Source: Alphaproteobacteria bacterium
GTDB taxonomy: Bacteria > Pseudomonadota > Alphaproteobacteria > CAAHEQ01 > UBA3637
Direction of reading: 5' to 3'
Length of the DNA stretch: 64,000 nt
Assembly (NCBI GenBank): GCA_017539265.1
Contig: JAFYHG010000022.1
Location: 109,464 to 173,463, forward strand
Shown: positions 38,624 to 47,164 of the stretch, in pieces
Layout of the letters: every line of letters begins with the position of its first letter
How positions within the stretch are numbered: position 1 is the first letter of the stretch
Notes under the pieces: generated by a model
The model's input: only the letters and a program-made list of their open reading frames with translations
Databases searched by the model: none
What the model was told of the DNA's origin: nothing
Made by a program: the position numbers and the translations under genes

Positions 38624-39410
38624 TTTGTGTCCCTTTCTTGGTTAAATTCTTTTTCACATTATCCGGAACTGACGGCACAAATTCCTCGGCCCCCGGCACG
38701 GTCGTTGACGGTGCCCAACCACTATCATCTTCCGAACACATCCTCAATATCTTATCCAATTCTTTCTCATCATACTTACCGTCTTCGTTATGTTTAAAGG
38801 TTCCATAAGTCTCCATTTTACATTCCATATCACAGGCTGACAGAGCCGCCGACATCTCCGAACCGGATTTAATCTGATCCTTCACACATCCTTCTTTTTC
38901 TGATGCTTTCGTTGTACAAAAAGCCATCTTCTCACCCTTGGTTTTGTCATCGACCATCTCACAACAGTACTTCAAAAATTGGTGTTTCTTCTTTAATTTA
39001 TTCCGTTTTTTCTTATCACGACCGCCTAATTTACCCCCCATATGATTTGTCACACCTTTGTATTCTATAAAGGGACCATTTGTAATCCACAAAGTATCAC
39101 AGCAATATTCACCGGTTGACCGTCCCCCTTTAGCCAACTTACTGACACCCATCTCCGCACAGAAGCGCGTATCCATATCCCGAACTACTTCATTTTCATG
39201 GAAAACACCGAACACCGCTTCCACATTCAAGACACCCGCCAAGATATTATGATGATCTATTGTAGGAAGCCCCGTTCCGATTCCGCCGGGTATTTGTCTG
39301 AGAATAGCTTCTCCCGTCTCATCAAAATACGTCTCAAGCGCCGAAGCAGATGACCCGACGGATATCACTATCCCCATCATTAGTATTTGTTTTAAAAATT
39401 TACTCATCAT
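38616..39410 (-). CDS. Exported cysteine-rich protein of the T4SS cluster
   Basis: 264 residues with signal peptide ending GSSASA. About 13 Cys (GEYCCDTLW, LKYCCEMV, SACDMECKM) make this different from its helical neighbours, and a Lys-rich patch sits in the middle (GGRDKKKRNKLKKKHQF). LETYFDETGEAILRQIPGGIGTGLP follows the signal. I do not recognise a fold; a disulfide-bonded periplasmic or extracellular part is likely. It lies 11 bases after the preceding gene. Confidence 0.6.
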   Translation of the reverse strand: MMSKFLKQILMMGIVISVGSSASALETYFDETGEAILRQIPGGIGTGLPTIDHHNILAGVLNVEAVFGVFHENEVVRDMDTRFCAEMGVSKLAKGGRSTGEYCCDTLWITNGPFIEYKGVTNHMGGKLGGRDKKKRNKLKKKHQFLKYCCEMVDDKTKGEKMAFCTTKASEKEGCVKDQIKSGSEMSAALSACDMECKMETYGTFKHNEDGKYDEKELDKILRMCSEDDSGWAPSTTVPGAEEFVPSVPDNVKKNLTKKGTQND

Positions 39411-39421
39411 AGTTCCCTCCT

Positions 39422-40126
39422 TTATAACCCGCTATCCAGGGCAGTCAATCCGGTAGTGATTAGCTCATCTCCCATTAATGATAATCTGGTATTGATATTT
39501 TTCTGCGTTTCTTCCTGCAATCGCAAAATCGTTACCATAACCATCATTTGGGATTTTGCACCATCCAACTCTTTTTGGGTACTTCCGACCGCTTTAGATA
39601 TATTAGATGATTCCGTTTCCACAATCCACGCTTTGGCCAAGGTCGTTACCCCCGAATCTTCAATTGACCTGTTCCGATTGGCATCCCTTTTATTTTTCTC
39701 CGCTGTTGTCAAAGAATTTCTGTCGCTTTCCTTTGCCGGCAATGTCAACGCAGATTTTACCCGACTTGCAACAGACGGTATATTGTCGCCGCACTTTTTA
39801 ACCTTAATCTGACCATAAGATGAATTTTTTCCCAAGACATTATCTAACCCCTCATATTGTCCCGTTATGGCTTCGGACGAAGATGTTAAAGCTTTTTTCA
39901 ACTTCTTTTTCACAGACCCCGAACTATAGGAACCCTTTGTCCCTTTTAAAACACTCTTCATCAAATTCTGGTGCGTCTGATATATATCTGAAACAGCGTT
40001 ACTTTGAACGTTATCCACCATTTGTGTCAACACTTCACCAAATCCCCATGCGGGATACGCCTCCGCCACCATCGGAGCCATTGCTACAATACCTGCTAAA
40101 GTTAAGTATGTGTATATATTTTTCAT
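39422..40126 (-). CDS. Exported helical protein, VirB5-like in style (T4SS cluster)
   Basis: 234 residues, AAGGAGG ribosome site, signal peptide ending MVAEA. The mature protein starts YPAWGFGEVLTQMVDNVQSN and has a Lys/Ser-rich segment, one Cys (VKKCGDNIPS) and C-terminal helices (SQMMVMVTILRLQEETQKNI, LSLMGDELITTGLTAL). This order, exported helix then LQxETQxN-type helix, resembles VirB5 and TrbJ. The substrate or pilus role is inferred only. Confidence 0.62.
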   Translation of the reverse strand: MKNIYTYLTLAGIVAMAPMVAEAYPAWGFGEVLTQMVDNVQSNAVSDIYQTHQNLMKSVLKGTKGSYSSGSVKKKLKKALTSSSEAITGQYEGLDNVLGKNSSYGQIKVKKCGDNIPSVASRVKSALTLPAKESDRNSLTTAEKNKRDANRNRSIEDSGVTTLAKAWIVETESSNISKAVGSTQKELDGAKSQMMVMVTILRLQEETQKNINTRLSLMGDELITTGLTALDSGL

Positions 40127-40137
40127 GTTATCCTCCT

Positions 40138-40905
40138 TTATTGCGCACTACTGGTTGTTGAGGCACCCGTCATTATTCGCAAAGCCTCAATACCCGCATT
40201 CGTTGCTTCCACAGCCGAAACATGTAGTGACCGTTCATAAATTCGGCGGTCCATCCCTAGCATCAGTTCATATAATTCCGCTAAAGTTTCTGCCTTTGCA
40301 ACTTGCTTTGCCCGATCTTTCGGGGTTGAATCCGCCGCATCACAGGCTGCATTCACCGTTTCTGCTGCTCCCATACCGATGGCATTAGCCGAAAGATCAT
40401 TAATGGCCGTGCGCTGATTTTCCAAAATTTCATTTAATTCAGCCGTCGTATATGTCTTTCCATTCCGTTCCGAATACGGCCGTACGGTCAGCTTATTCTG
40501 TATCTGACTTTTCGCCGAACTGTAGTTTCCCAAATTACTAATCCCGTTAATGCTTGTCTCTGATTTTTGAATAATATTAGCCCCATTACCGGCAGCTTCC
40601 TGCATTTGCACAATAATTTCATTATGCTTTTTATATTTCTTTCCGACACCCGGAACCGGTTTTAAATAATTTCCCTTTCTTTTACCCAACGCTTTTGTAT
40701 AATCGTGTTCATCACTTGCCAACGATTGCTGTTGGAACGCCGTCACAATAGCTTCTTCCATTAAGAAAAGATCCGGAAACGCAATTTCGTATACTGATGT
40801 AATTTCCTCTGGGCATGACGTTAAATAAGACGCTCCCGCAGGAAGGGCCACCGCACACACGCCAGCTACCATCAACGCCCCAAGACATAATTTGAAAGAT
40901 TTCAT
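40138..40905 (-). CDS. Exported helical protein, first gene of the T4SS cluster
   Basis: The start at 40905 (MKSFKLCLGALMVAG) has a strong AAAGGAGG site. 255 residues with a signal peptide ending AGASY. Mature segments include LTSCPEEITSVYEIAFPDLFLMEEAIV and a C-terminal helical part (AETLAELYELMLGMDRRIYERS, EATNAGIEALRIM). A Cys lies near each end. It is the promoter-proximal member of six related-style exported genes and overlaps none of them. Confidence 0.62.
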   Translation of the reverse strand: MKSFKLCLGALMVAGVCAVALPAGASYLTSCPEEITSVYEIAFPDLFLMEEAIVTAFQQQSLASDEHDYTKALGKRKGNYLKPVPGVGKKYKKHNEIIVQMQEAAGNGANIIQKSETSINGISNLGNYSSAKSQIQNKLTVRPYSERNGKTYTTAELNEILENQRTAINDLSANAIGMGAAETVNAACDAADSTPKDRAKQVAKAETLAELYELMLGMDRRIYERSLHVSAVEATNAGIEALRIMTGASTTSSAQ

Positions 40906-40926
40906 AAAGACCTCCTTTTTGTATAA

Positions 40927-40947
40927 ATGTCCGCTCAATAAGGACAT
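40927..40947 (-). promoter_or_regulatory. Inverted repeat in the T4SS operon leader
   Basis: ATGTCC (40927-40932) and GGACAT (40942-40947) flank a 9-base centre, between promoter and first start codon. It could be an operator or a leader hairpin. Confidence 0.4.
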
Positions 40948-40966
40948 ACTCTCCCTATTTTCTTTT

Positions 40967-40994
40967 ATTCTATCACAATTATCAGACCTGTCAA
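40967..40994 (-). promoter_or_regulatory. Promoter of the T4SS operon
   Basis: On the minus strand TTGACA (40994-40989), a 16-base spacer and TAGAAT (40972-40967). The -35 box overlaps the stop region of folD. It is the strongest promoter candidate for the 17-kb cluster. Confidence 0.65.
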
Positions 40995-41848
40995 GCCTTT
41001 TGGCCCAACTTTTTTTGGACATAAACCTTGACAACATTGGAAAGAAGCATTGCCACGGTCATCGGTCCCACCCCTCCGGGGACGGGTGTAATAGCCCTTG
41101 CAACCCCTTGAACACCAATAAAATCAACGTCTCCGACGATATGACCGTCTTCGGTTCTGTTAATTCCGACATCAATGATTACAGCGCCTTTTTTTACATG
41201 ATTTTTCTGAATTAAATTTGGTTTTCCTGCCGCCACAACAAGGATATCTGCCTCTTTACACACCGATTCAAGGTCCTTTGTATGCGAATGCGCCTGCGTA
41301 ATTGTGCATTGTTCTTCCAATAAAAGTTGCCCGACCGGCTTTCCCACCAGACATGACCGCCCCACAATAACGGCCCGTTTCCCGTCCAATTTCGGGATCA
41401 CGGATTTAATCAAAGCCATACACCCCAGCGGCGTACACGGCACAAGTCCCGGCCGCCCGGTAAACAGTTTTCCCAAGTTTTGACTGCACAGCCCATCAAT
41501 ATCTTTATCCGGATCAATGCTTTCCACCACCCGATAAGAGTCCATATGTTTCGGCAGCGGCAACTGAACGATAATGCCGTCAATATTATCATCGGCATTC
41601 AAATTGCGAATAAAATCAATTAAAGCATCTTCCGTCAAGACCGGCGCCAAAGAAAACAGTTTTACCTGAATTCCGACTTCTTCGGCTGCTTTCATCTTAT
41701 GATGCACATAGATTTGACTGGCCGGATTATCCCCTACCAACACAACCGCCATACACGGTGCCGATGGGAACGATGCCACCTTGGCTTTTAATTCTTCCCT
41801 GATTTTTTGTGAAAGGGCTTTCCCGTCTATAATTTTTGTTTTCGTCAT
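40991..41848 (-). CDS. folD: FolD bifunctional methylenetetrahydrofolate dehydrogenase/cyclohydrolase
   Basis: 285 residues, the usual length. Signatures are MAVVLVGDNPASQIYVHHKMKAAEEVGI (substrate site with catalytic Lys), DGIIVQLPLPKH, and the NADP-binding AVIVGRSCLVGKPVGQLLL. It interconverts one-carbon folates in the cytosol. It starts 1 base after surA ends, and the same linkage of envelope genes with folD or pdxA is common in alphaproteobacteria. All catalytic residues appear present. Confidence 0.96.
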   Translation of the reverse strand: MTKTKIIDGKALSQKIREELKAKVASFPSAPCMAVVLVGDNPASQIYVHHKMKAAEEVGIQVKLFSLAPVLTEDALIDFIRNLNADDNIDGIIVQLPLPKHMDSYRVVESIDPDKDIDGLCSQNLGKLFTGRPGLVPCTPLGCMALIKSVIPKLDGKRAVIVGRSCLVGKPVGQLLLEEQCTITQAHSHTKDLESVCKEADILVVAAGKPNLIQKNHVKKGAVIIDVGINRTEDGHIVGDVDFIGVQGVARAITPVPGGVGPMTVAMLLSNVVKVYVQKKLGQKA

Positions 41849-43018
41849 TTATTTATACTCCACCACAACATCACGTTTAATTTCCGATAGGATTTGCCTT
41901 GATATCATTTCCATCTTTTCGGATTCGATTTGCATCTTTAATTCATCAACCGTCGGCATCACCCGTTTTTCCTGTTCACCGCATTTCATAAAGTAGATAT
42001 CCCCTGCCGGTGTCTGAACGGGTCCGATTACCTTTTTAAAGGGCGCATCTTTCAACATCGGTGCCACATCTGACGGGATTTGATTCGGCGCCACCTGCCC
42101 CTGCTGTAAACTCCCCGGCACGGCATCATCCTTTACGGTTTCCCAAAATCCGGCACAACCGCCTTTTAGCGGCTGTTTTAACAAAGTTGCCGCAATACTG
42201 TCCGGCGCCACAATGGCCTGAGCCAACTCCCAAACTTTAATCGTATCCCCCTTGACGGCGGCTCTCTTATTCAACATCAGGATAATAGCATATCCTTTTT
42301 TCACCGGAATAGGCCTGGACAACTGCCCTACCTGCATTTGATTTAAGATATCCGCCACATTTTTCCCATAATAATTAGCCGTCACATTCATCACGCGCCC
42401 GCCTTGCATTCGGCTGTCCGCAATAGAATGTAATTCAACCATTGTTCCGAAATCGGCACCGTCCTGCAGGCGTTGCCACACCGTCAAAGCTTCTTCTTCC
42501 GTCGGCAAAACGATTTCCGCAAATGATAGGGCATCTTTACTTAATTCTTTACGAATGGCCTCCTGCTTGGCTTTCACTTCTGCCTGATCAATAGCGATTC
42601 CTCTACCCGACTGTTGCAACAGGCGCAACCATCCCAAGTTTGCTTCTGTTTGACTAAACAACGTTTGAAACGGGATTTTATTTTGTGCCAACATTTTTTT
42701 GAATCCGCCTTGTTCCATGCCGTTCTGTTGTTCCAAATGAGCCAACGCGTTTAGGACCTCCTGTTGCGTTATTTTAATCCCGCGTTTATTCATTTCCAGG
42801 ATTTTAATTCGTTCATCCACCAAATCATCGAGGGCTTCTTTCCTCAGTTCCGGTGTTAATTTCCCGACTTGCCCCGCCTGTTGCAGCATAATCATTTTGG
42901 CCCGTGATTCGACATCATAGGCCGATATCGGCGTATCGTTCACGATCGCTTTGATTTCGCCGGCGTTCGCCACACCACAAATACATACACCCATTAAAAA
43001 ACCGATTATCCACCGCAT
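41849..43018 (-). CDS. surA: SurA-like periplasmic chaperone/peptidyl-prolyl isomerase
   Basis: 389 residues with signal peptide ending GVANA. The SurA N-terminal domain is seen in IKAIVNDTPISAYDVESRAKMIM and in ELRKEALDDLVDERIKILEMNKRGI. One parvulin domain follows (SFAEIVLPTEEEALTVWQRL, then GGRVMNVTANYYG and PVKKGYAIILMLNKR). SurA carries barrel proteins such as LptD to the BAM complex. Its start overlaps the stop codon of the lptF-lptD fusion (TAATG), so the two are translationally coupled. Confidence 0.92.
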   Translation of the reverse strand: MRWIIGFLMGVCICGVANAGEIKAIVNDTPISAYDVESRAKMIMLQQAGQVGKLTPELRKEALDDLVDERIKILEMNKRGIKITQQEVLNALAHLEQQNGMEQGGFKKMLAQNKIPFQTLFSQTEANLGWLRLLQQSGRGIAIDQAEVKAKQEAIRKELSKDALSFAEIVLPTEEEALTVWQRLQDGADFGTMVELHSIADSRMQGGRVMNVTANYYGKNVADILNQMQVGQLSRPIPVKKGYAIILMLNKRAAVKGDTIKVWELAQAIVAPDSIAATLLKQPLKGGCAGFWETVKDDAVPGSLQQGQVAPNQIPSDVAPMLKDAPFKKVIGPVQTPAGDIYFMKCGEQEKRVMPTVDELKMQIESEKMEMISRQILSEIKRDVVVEYK

Positions 43019-46000
43019 TACATACCTCCCAGTGTTTTTAAAACAAGTTTTACCATAAATGACAAAGATCCTTTATAATCTCTGTCCTCTGTATAAGATC
43101 TGTCCACTTGAACAAAAATGCTCGAACATTCATTATCATATTGGATTGAGGCTCCTGCTTTCACAGGTTCCCCTTTTCCCGACAGGTCATACCTGTAATA
43201 TCCCGCTGCCTGCACATTTTGTGTCAAATGACTCGATACTCTATAAACGATTTCTTCCCGTTCCCCGTATCGATTATCTCCGATTCGATAAGCCCGCCGC
43301 ATCACATAGTTCACCCCGACTTTAAAAGGCTTTGATCCGACCGATACCCCGATTTCATTTTTCTGTGCCCGTCCTGTTTTTTGATCCAACCGCGCCCGAT
43401 AAAACACCGTTGCATAGGGAATACTGGCTTGCACACGCCCGACATAATCTGAAAAGTGCGGATCATATCCCATCAACTCCGCCATCATTGGGTCGTCATC
43501 AAACCGATACGATTGCCCGAACAAAGCCGAAATAGACCGTTTTGTCCGATGATTAAAGCGTGACCATTTTAATCCATAGTTAATCCGTTGCCCCGGTTCC
43601 ACGCGATCATATCCCGAAAATCTGTTTGCGGAAAATAAGTCCGTATCGTCAAAATCAAAGACAAGGCTGTCCACATTCGGTATTTTATCCGAATTTCCGC
43701 CATTAGACGACACCACCAACATCGCCACCGGCTCAAAGATTTGTGTCGTATCCGCATCATTTCTCACAAACGGGTACCGCACCGTTGCCGATACATTCGG
43801 ATAAAGCCGTCCTGTGGAATAACTTTCATTCACGGGCCGATCCGCAAAAGAATATTTTCCCGTATCAACGGCATAACCGTCCGCCCGCACATAGCCCGTA
43901 AAATCAAAGGCCCCGCCCCACGAAGTGATATAGGGCATACTCACCCCTTGCGTCAACGAAAGCCGATTAGACTTAAAATGCTCCCGCGTATTAAATAAAG
44001 CCGCATTCACATCCGTAAATCCGTAAAGCCCCCAACCCGTTATCGGCAAGGTATTATACTTAAAATCCATCACAGGCAACAAAATCGGGATAGAATGACT
44101 GCTGACACCGTTTTGTAAACTTTGGAACGAATATGTCTTAACTTTAAAATAATTTCTGTTACCAAATCGTTCTGCTGTCAGATGAGACGTCAAAAAAGGC
44201 TCCGAATCATTCACGTTCGGAATACTGTATCTTCTAAAATACGTATCCGTTGCCGCTTTATACAACATACCCGACAATCGCCATTCATTCGTCACATCAT
44301 ATTCAAAATTAGCTTTAACATGCCCTTCTTTATTATGATCCCCCCGATCCCGTGTCCCGCTTAAAGCCACATTCAACACGCCATCGGTAAATTTACCCTG
44401 ATAATCCGCCAATGCCATCGGGAAATGATCAAAACCGATTACCGGCGTAATCGTCAGGTTTTGATTATCCGCCAAATCAAAAAAGTAGGGTAAAGATAGC
44501 GATCTCCCCATTTCACGTGTGCTGCTAAAGGATGGAGCCAAAAAACCACTGCGCCGTTTAACCGTAAAGTCCGGCATCCGCCAATACGGCACATACAAGA
44601 GCGGCACTTCTTTTACTTCAAAGAAAGAATTTTTAAAGATGAGGTTATGATTTTCCACATCGTTTTGAATATTGTTTGAACTCAGCTGCCACAGGGGTGA
44701 CTTTCCTTCACACACATCACAAGGGGTATAAACGGCTTTCGTCAAAAAAGTATCCCCCGATTCCACCCGTTCCATTGTTGCCGCACTTAAAAAAGTCCCC
44801 TCATAGAACCGCACATCGGTTGCCCCTGTTTTCATGGTACTTAAATCACCTGACAATTCTCCATCAACGGTATGTGCCACCGTTCCGTCTCGCGTTGTGA
44901 TTTTAATTTTATCCGGTGCGGTGATTTTGTTTTCGGTTTTATTGAATAGGATTTGTTCGGTTTCAATGGTCAATCCGTCTTGCTTTAAAACAACATTTCC
45001 TTTTGCGGCCATTTCATTGGTTTTATGGTTATAGGATACTTTATCCGCTTCGAAATCCACCGGCGCTTTGGTATTCACCGGCGCCAATTTTATATTTGTG
45101 CCCGCCGCCAAGGCCTCTGTTCCGCTTAGGACTACCCCCATCATCAAAGCCGCCACACCCCATTTAAGTTTTCCTTTGACGTTCTGCCAAATCGTTCCGC
45201 CATAAACAAACAACATCGGGCTGAACGCATTCAAAACGACTAAAATCAGAAACCACAAATTTCTGCCCGACAAATATTCAAAGGCCAGCGACATCGATTG
45301 CACCAACACCGCACCCGCCGCCGTCAGGTAAAGCCTTCCCGTTTGACCCCGCCGATTATAATACCCCGACAACACCCCGAAAATAACAAGGAATAAAAAT
45401 GTCACATTATAAATCGGTTGGACAAGGCGTTTTACGAATTCCACCTTATGCTTCCGCCACAGCGATGCCCGTCCCTTTAAATCTTCCGGACTTTTTTGCC
45501 ACAATTCTCCCAAAGTCAACTCACGCACATCCGGCGTTCTGCTCTCACTTTTTTCCGACTCCGGAAAAGGAATAATATTTGTTCCCGATTTTAAAATTGA
45601 AAATTCATTTGTATCTGGGCGATATGTTTGCTGTAAACTATTATAAACTTCTATACGAATTCCGTCTGCTTCTTGAAAAATACGTCCTCTCTCTGCAGAA
45701 GATATTTTTATTTCTCCTTTTTTACTGGAATCATAAACAAGAATCCCGTTAGCCTGTCCGTCTTTAGTACGTTCTTTAATATAAAGGGTCATTCCGTTTC
45801 CAATAGCATTAAATTGTCCTTCCTGTAATAACACATGCGACACATCATTTCTGACTTTCCATTTCATTTCTCTCAATTCCGAATTAGACATCGGAATCAC
45901 CCACACGGAAAAAGCATACCCCAATATCATCAAGACACACCCAAACTTAAAAATCGGCCGCATAATATCTTTCGGACTCATTCCCACGGCCTGCATTACC

Positions 46001-46260
46001 ATCAATTCTTTATCCGACTGCATCCGAATCAAGGTAAACAACGCCACCGCAAACAGCACCAAAGGCGATAAAATCTGTAAAAAGTTCGGTAGCACCAACA
46101 CCGTCAACTCAAGGAATATTCCAGCCGATACCCCTTTGGTCACAATCATATCAATCATCCTTAGGGATTGTGTCAACCACACTAGGGCCGTCATACTCGT
46201 CAACACCAGGACGAATCCGACAATAATTTGCCTTAATGTATATCGGTCAATAATCTTCAT
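43018..46260 (-). CDS. lptD: LptF-LptD fusion (inner-membrane permease joined to outer-membrane LPS translocon)
   Basis: One frame of 1080 residues, start at 46260 (MKIIDRYTLRQIIVGF) with AAAGGATTT upstream. Residues 1-355 are an LptF permease: TM1-3 at about 12-122 (including VWLTQSLRMIDMIVTKG, an LptF signature), a periplasmic domain, and TM4-6 at about 285-355. Residues 362-385 form a signal-peptide-like helix (GVAALMMGVVLSGTEALA, cleavage predicted after A385; bases 45177-45106). Residues 395-560 are the LptD N-terminal jellyroll (DFEADKVSYNHKTNEMAAKG) and 560-1080 the barrel (RRSGFLAPSF). LptG, normally between these genes, is absent. Cleavage could yield two proteins from one chain. Confidence 0.9.
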   Translation of the reverse strand: MKIIDRYTLRQIIVGFVLVLTSMTALVWLTQSLRMIDMIVTKGVSAGIFLELTVLVLPNFLQILSPLVLFAVALFTLIRMQSDKELMVMQAVGMSPKDIMRPIFKFGCVLMILGYAFSVWVIPMSNSELREMKWKVRNDVSHVLLQEGQFNAIGNGMTLYIKERTKDGQANGILVYDSSKKGEIKISSAERGRIFQEADGIRIEVYNSLQQTYRPDTNEFSILKSGTNIIPFPESEKSESRTPDVRELTLGELWQKSPEDLKGRASLWRKHKVEFVKRLVQPIYNVTFLFLVIFGVLSGYYNRRGQTGRLYLTAAGAVLVQSMSLAFEYLSGRNLWFLILVVLNAFSPMLFVYGGTIWQNVKGKLKWGVAALMMGVVLSGTEALAAGTNIKLAPVNTKAPVDFEADKVSYNHKTNEMAAKGNVVLKQDGLTIETEQILFNKTENKITAPDKIKITTRDGTVAHTVDGELSGDLSTMKTGATDVRFYEGTFLSAATMERVESGDTFLTKAVYTPCDVCEGKSPLWQLSSNNIQNDVENHNLIFKNSFFEVKEVPLLYVPYWRMPDFTVKRRSGFLAPSFSSTREMGRSLSLPYFFDLADNQNLTITPVIGFDHFPMALADYQGKFTDGVLNVALSGTRDRGDHNKEGHVKANFEYDVTNEWRLSGMLYKAATDTYFRRYSIPNVNDSEPFLTSHLTAERFGNRNYFKVKTYSFQSLQNGVSSHSIPILLPVMDFKYNTLPITGWGLYGFTDVNAALFNTREHFKSNRLSLTQGVSMPYITSWGGAFDFTGYVRADGYAVDTGKYSFADRPVNESYSTGRLYPNVSATVRYPFVRNDADTTQIFEPVAMLVVSSNGGNSDKIPNVDSLVFDFDDTDLFSANRFSGYDRVEPGQRINYGLKWSRFNHRTKRSISALFGQSYRFDDDPMMAELMGYDPHFSDYVGRVQASIPYATVFYRARLDQKTGRAQKNEIGVSVGSKPFKVGVNYVMRRAYRIGDNRYGEREEIVYRVSSHLTQNVQAAGYYRYDLSGKGEPVKAGASIQYDNECSSIFVQVDRSYTEDRDYKGSLSFMVKLVLKTLGGM

Positions 46261-46261
46261 T

Positions 46262-47164
46262 TCAAAATCCTTTTGGGGTATTATACGCCAACGGATGAGA
46301 TTTTTCAACAATCTTTTTTAACCGCTCCGGCAAAACGTGCGTATAAATTTCCGTTGTAGCAATATCCGCATGGCCTAACATTTTTTGAACTGACCGCAAA
46401 TCGGCATCATGCGCGATTAAGTGGCTGGCAAAAGAATGGCGAAACACGTGCGGCGACACTTTTTCCGGCGCCACACCGGCATTTTTGGCAATTTGTTTTA
46501 AGTGTTTAAAAAATCCGTCCCGCGTCAGGTGCCCCGCCTTTGCATTTGACGGAAACAACCATTTATTCACCCGTCCCACCGGCAGCCGTGCCTCCCGCAC
46601 CACCATCCATTTTTGAAGGGCATTTACTGCCCGTGTATTTAGGGGCACAATACGCTCTTTACTCCCCTTTCCCACAACACGCAAAGTTTGATTTTCAATA
46701 TCGGCCGCCGCCACCGGTAGCCCCACCAACTCGCTGACCCGCAATCCCGAAGCATACAAAACTTCCAAAAGCGTATAGATCCGCTTTTCCTCATTTTCCG
46801 CTGTATTCAATAATCGCCCGACATCTTCTTCGCTTAAATATTTTGGAAGCGACTTTCCGATTTTCGGTGCAATCAAATAATCTGTCGGATTTTTGGAAAT
46901 CGTATTTTCCGAAAACAAGAATCGATAAAATTCCCGCATGGCCGATAGCCGTCTGGCCTGTGTTTTTTCGGCCATTCCCGCCGACGCCAATTGGTGCAAA
47001 TATTCTTCCAAATCCGTACGCGAAGCCTTCACCATCGACATATGGCGCGCACTTAGGAACCCTTCCAAATCTGCCAAATCCCGCCGATAAGATTCTATCG
47101 TTCGCGGACTACTTCCCCGTTCGGCAACCATCATTTCCAAAAAGGCCTCCGTTTTACTTTGCAT
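46262..47164 (-). CDS. xerD: Tyrosine recombinase XerD
   Basis: 300 residues, XerC/D length. The SAM-like N-terminal core-binding domain is at 1-90. The catalytic set is Arg in YASGLRVSELVGL, Lys in GKGSKERIVPL, HVFRHSFASHL (His and Arg), LGHADIATTEIYTHV (His and nucleophile Tyr). XerC/XerD resolve chromosome dimers at dif. Its neighbours (aroK, corC, lptD) are chromosomal housekeeping genes, which argues against a mobile-element integrase. It ends 1 base before the lptF-lptD start codon. Confidence 0.92.
   Translation of the reverse strand: MQSKTEAFLEMMVAERGSSPRTIESYRRDLADLEGFLSARHMSMVKASRTDLEEYLHQLASAGMAEKTQARRLSAMREFYRFLFSENTISKNPTDYLIAPKIGKSLPKYLSEEDVGRLLNTAENEEKRIYTLLEVLYASGLRVSELVGLPVAAADIENQTLRVVGKGSKERIVPLNTRAVNALQKWMVVREARLPVGRVNKWLFPSNAKAGHLTRDGFFKHLKQIAKNAGVAPEKVSPHVFRHSFASHLIAHDADLRSVQKMLGHADIATTEIYTHVLPERLKKIVEKSHPLAYNTPKGF

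Noticed and set aside
23338..40905. Dot/Icm (type IVB) system
   Set aside because: The repeat-bearing VirB10 and two VirB8-like proteins recall DotG and DotI/DotJ, but VirB9, VirB7 and VirB11-like neighbours and VirB10 motifs fit a VirB-style core at least as well, and no DotA/IcmX-type gene was seen. I left the class open.
46262..47164. Integrase of a mobile element
   Set aside because: Length, motifs and housekeeping context fit XerD; no att sites or element genes nearby.
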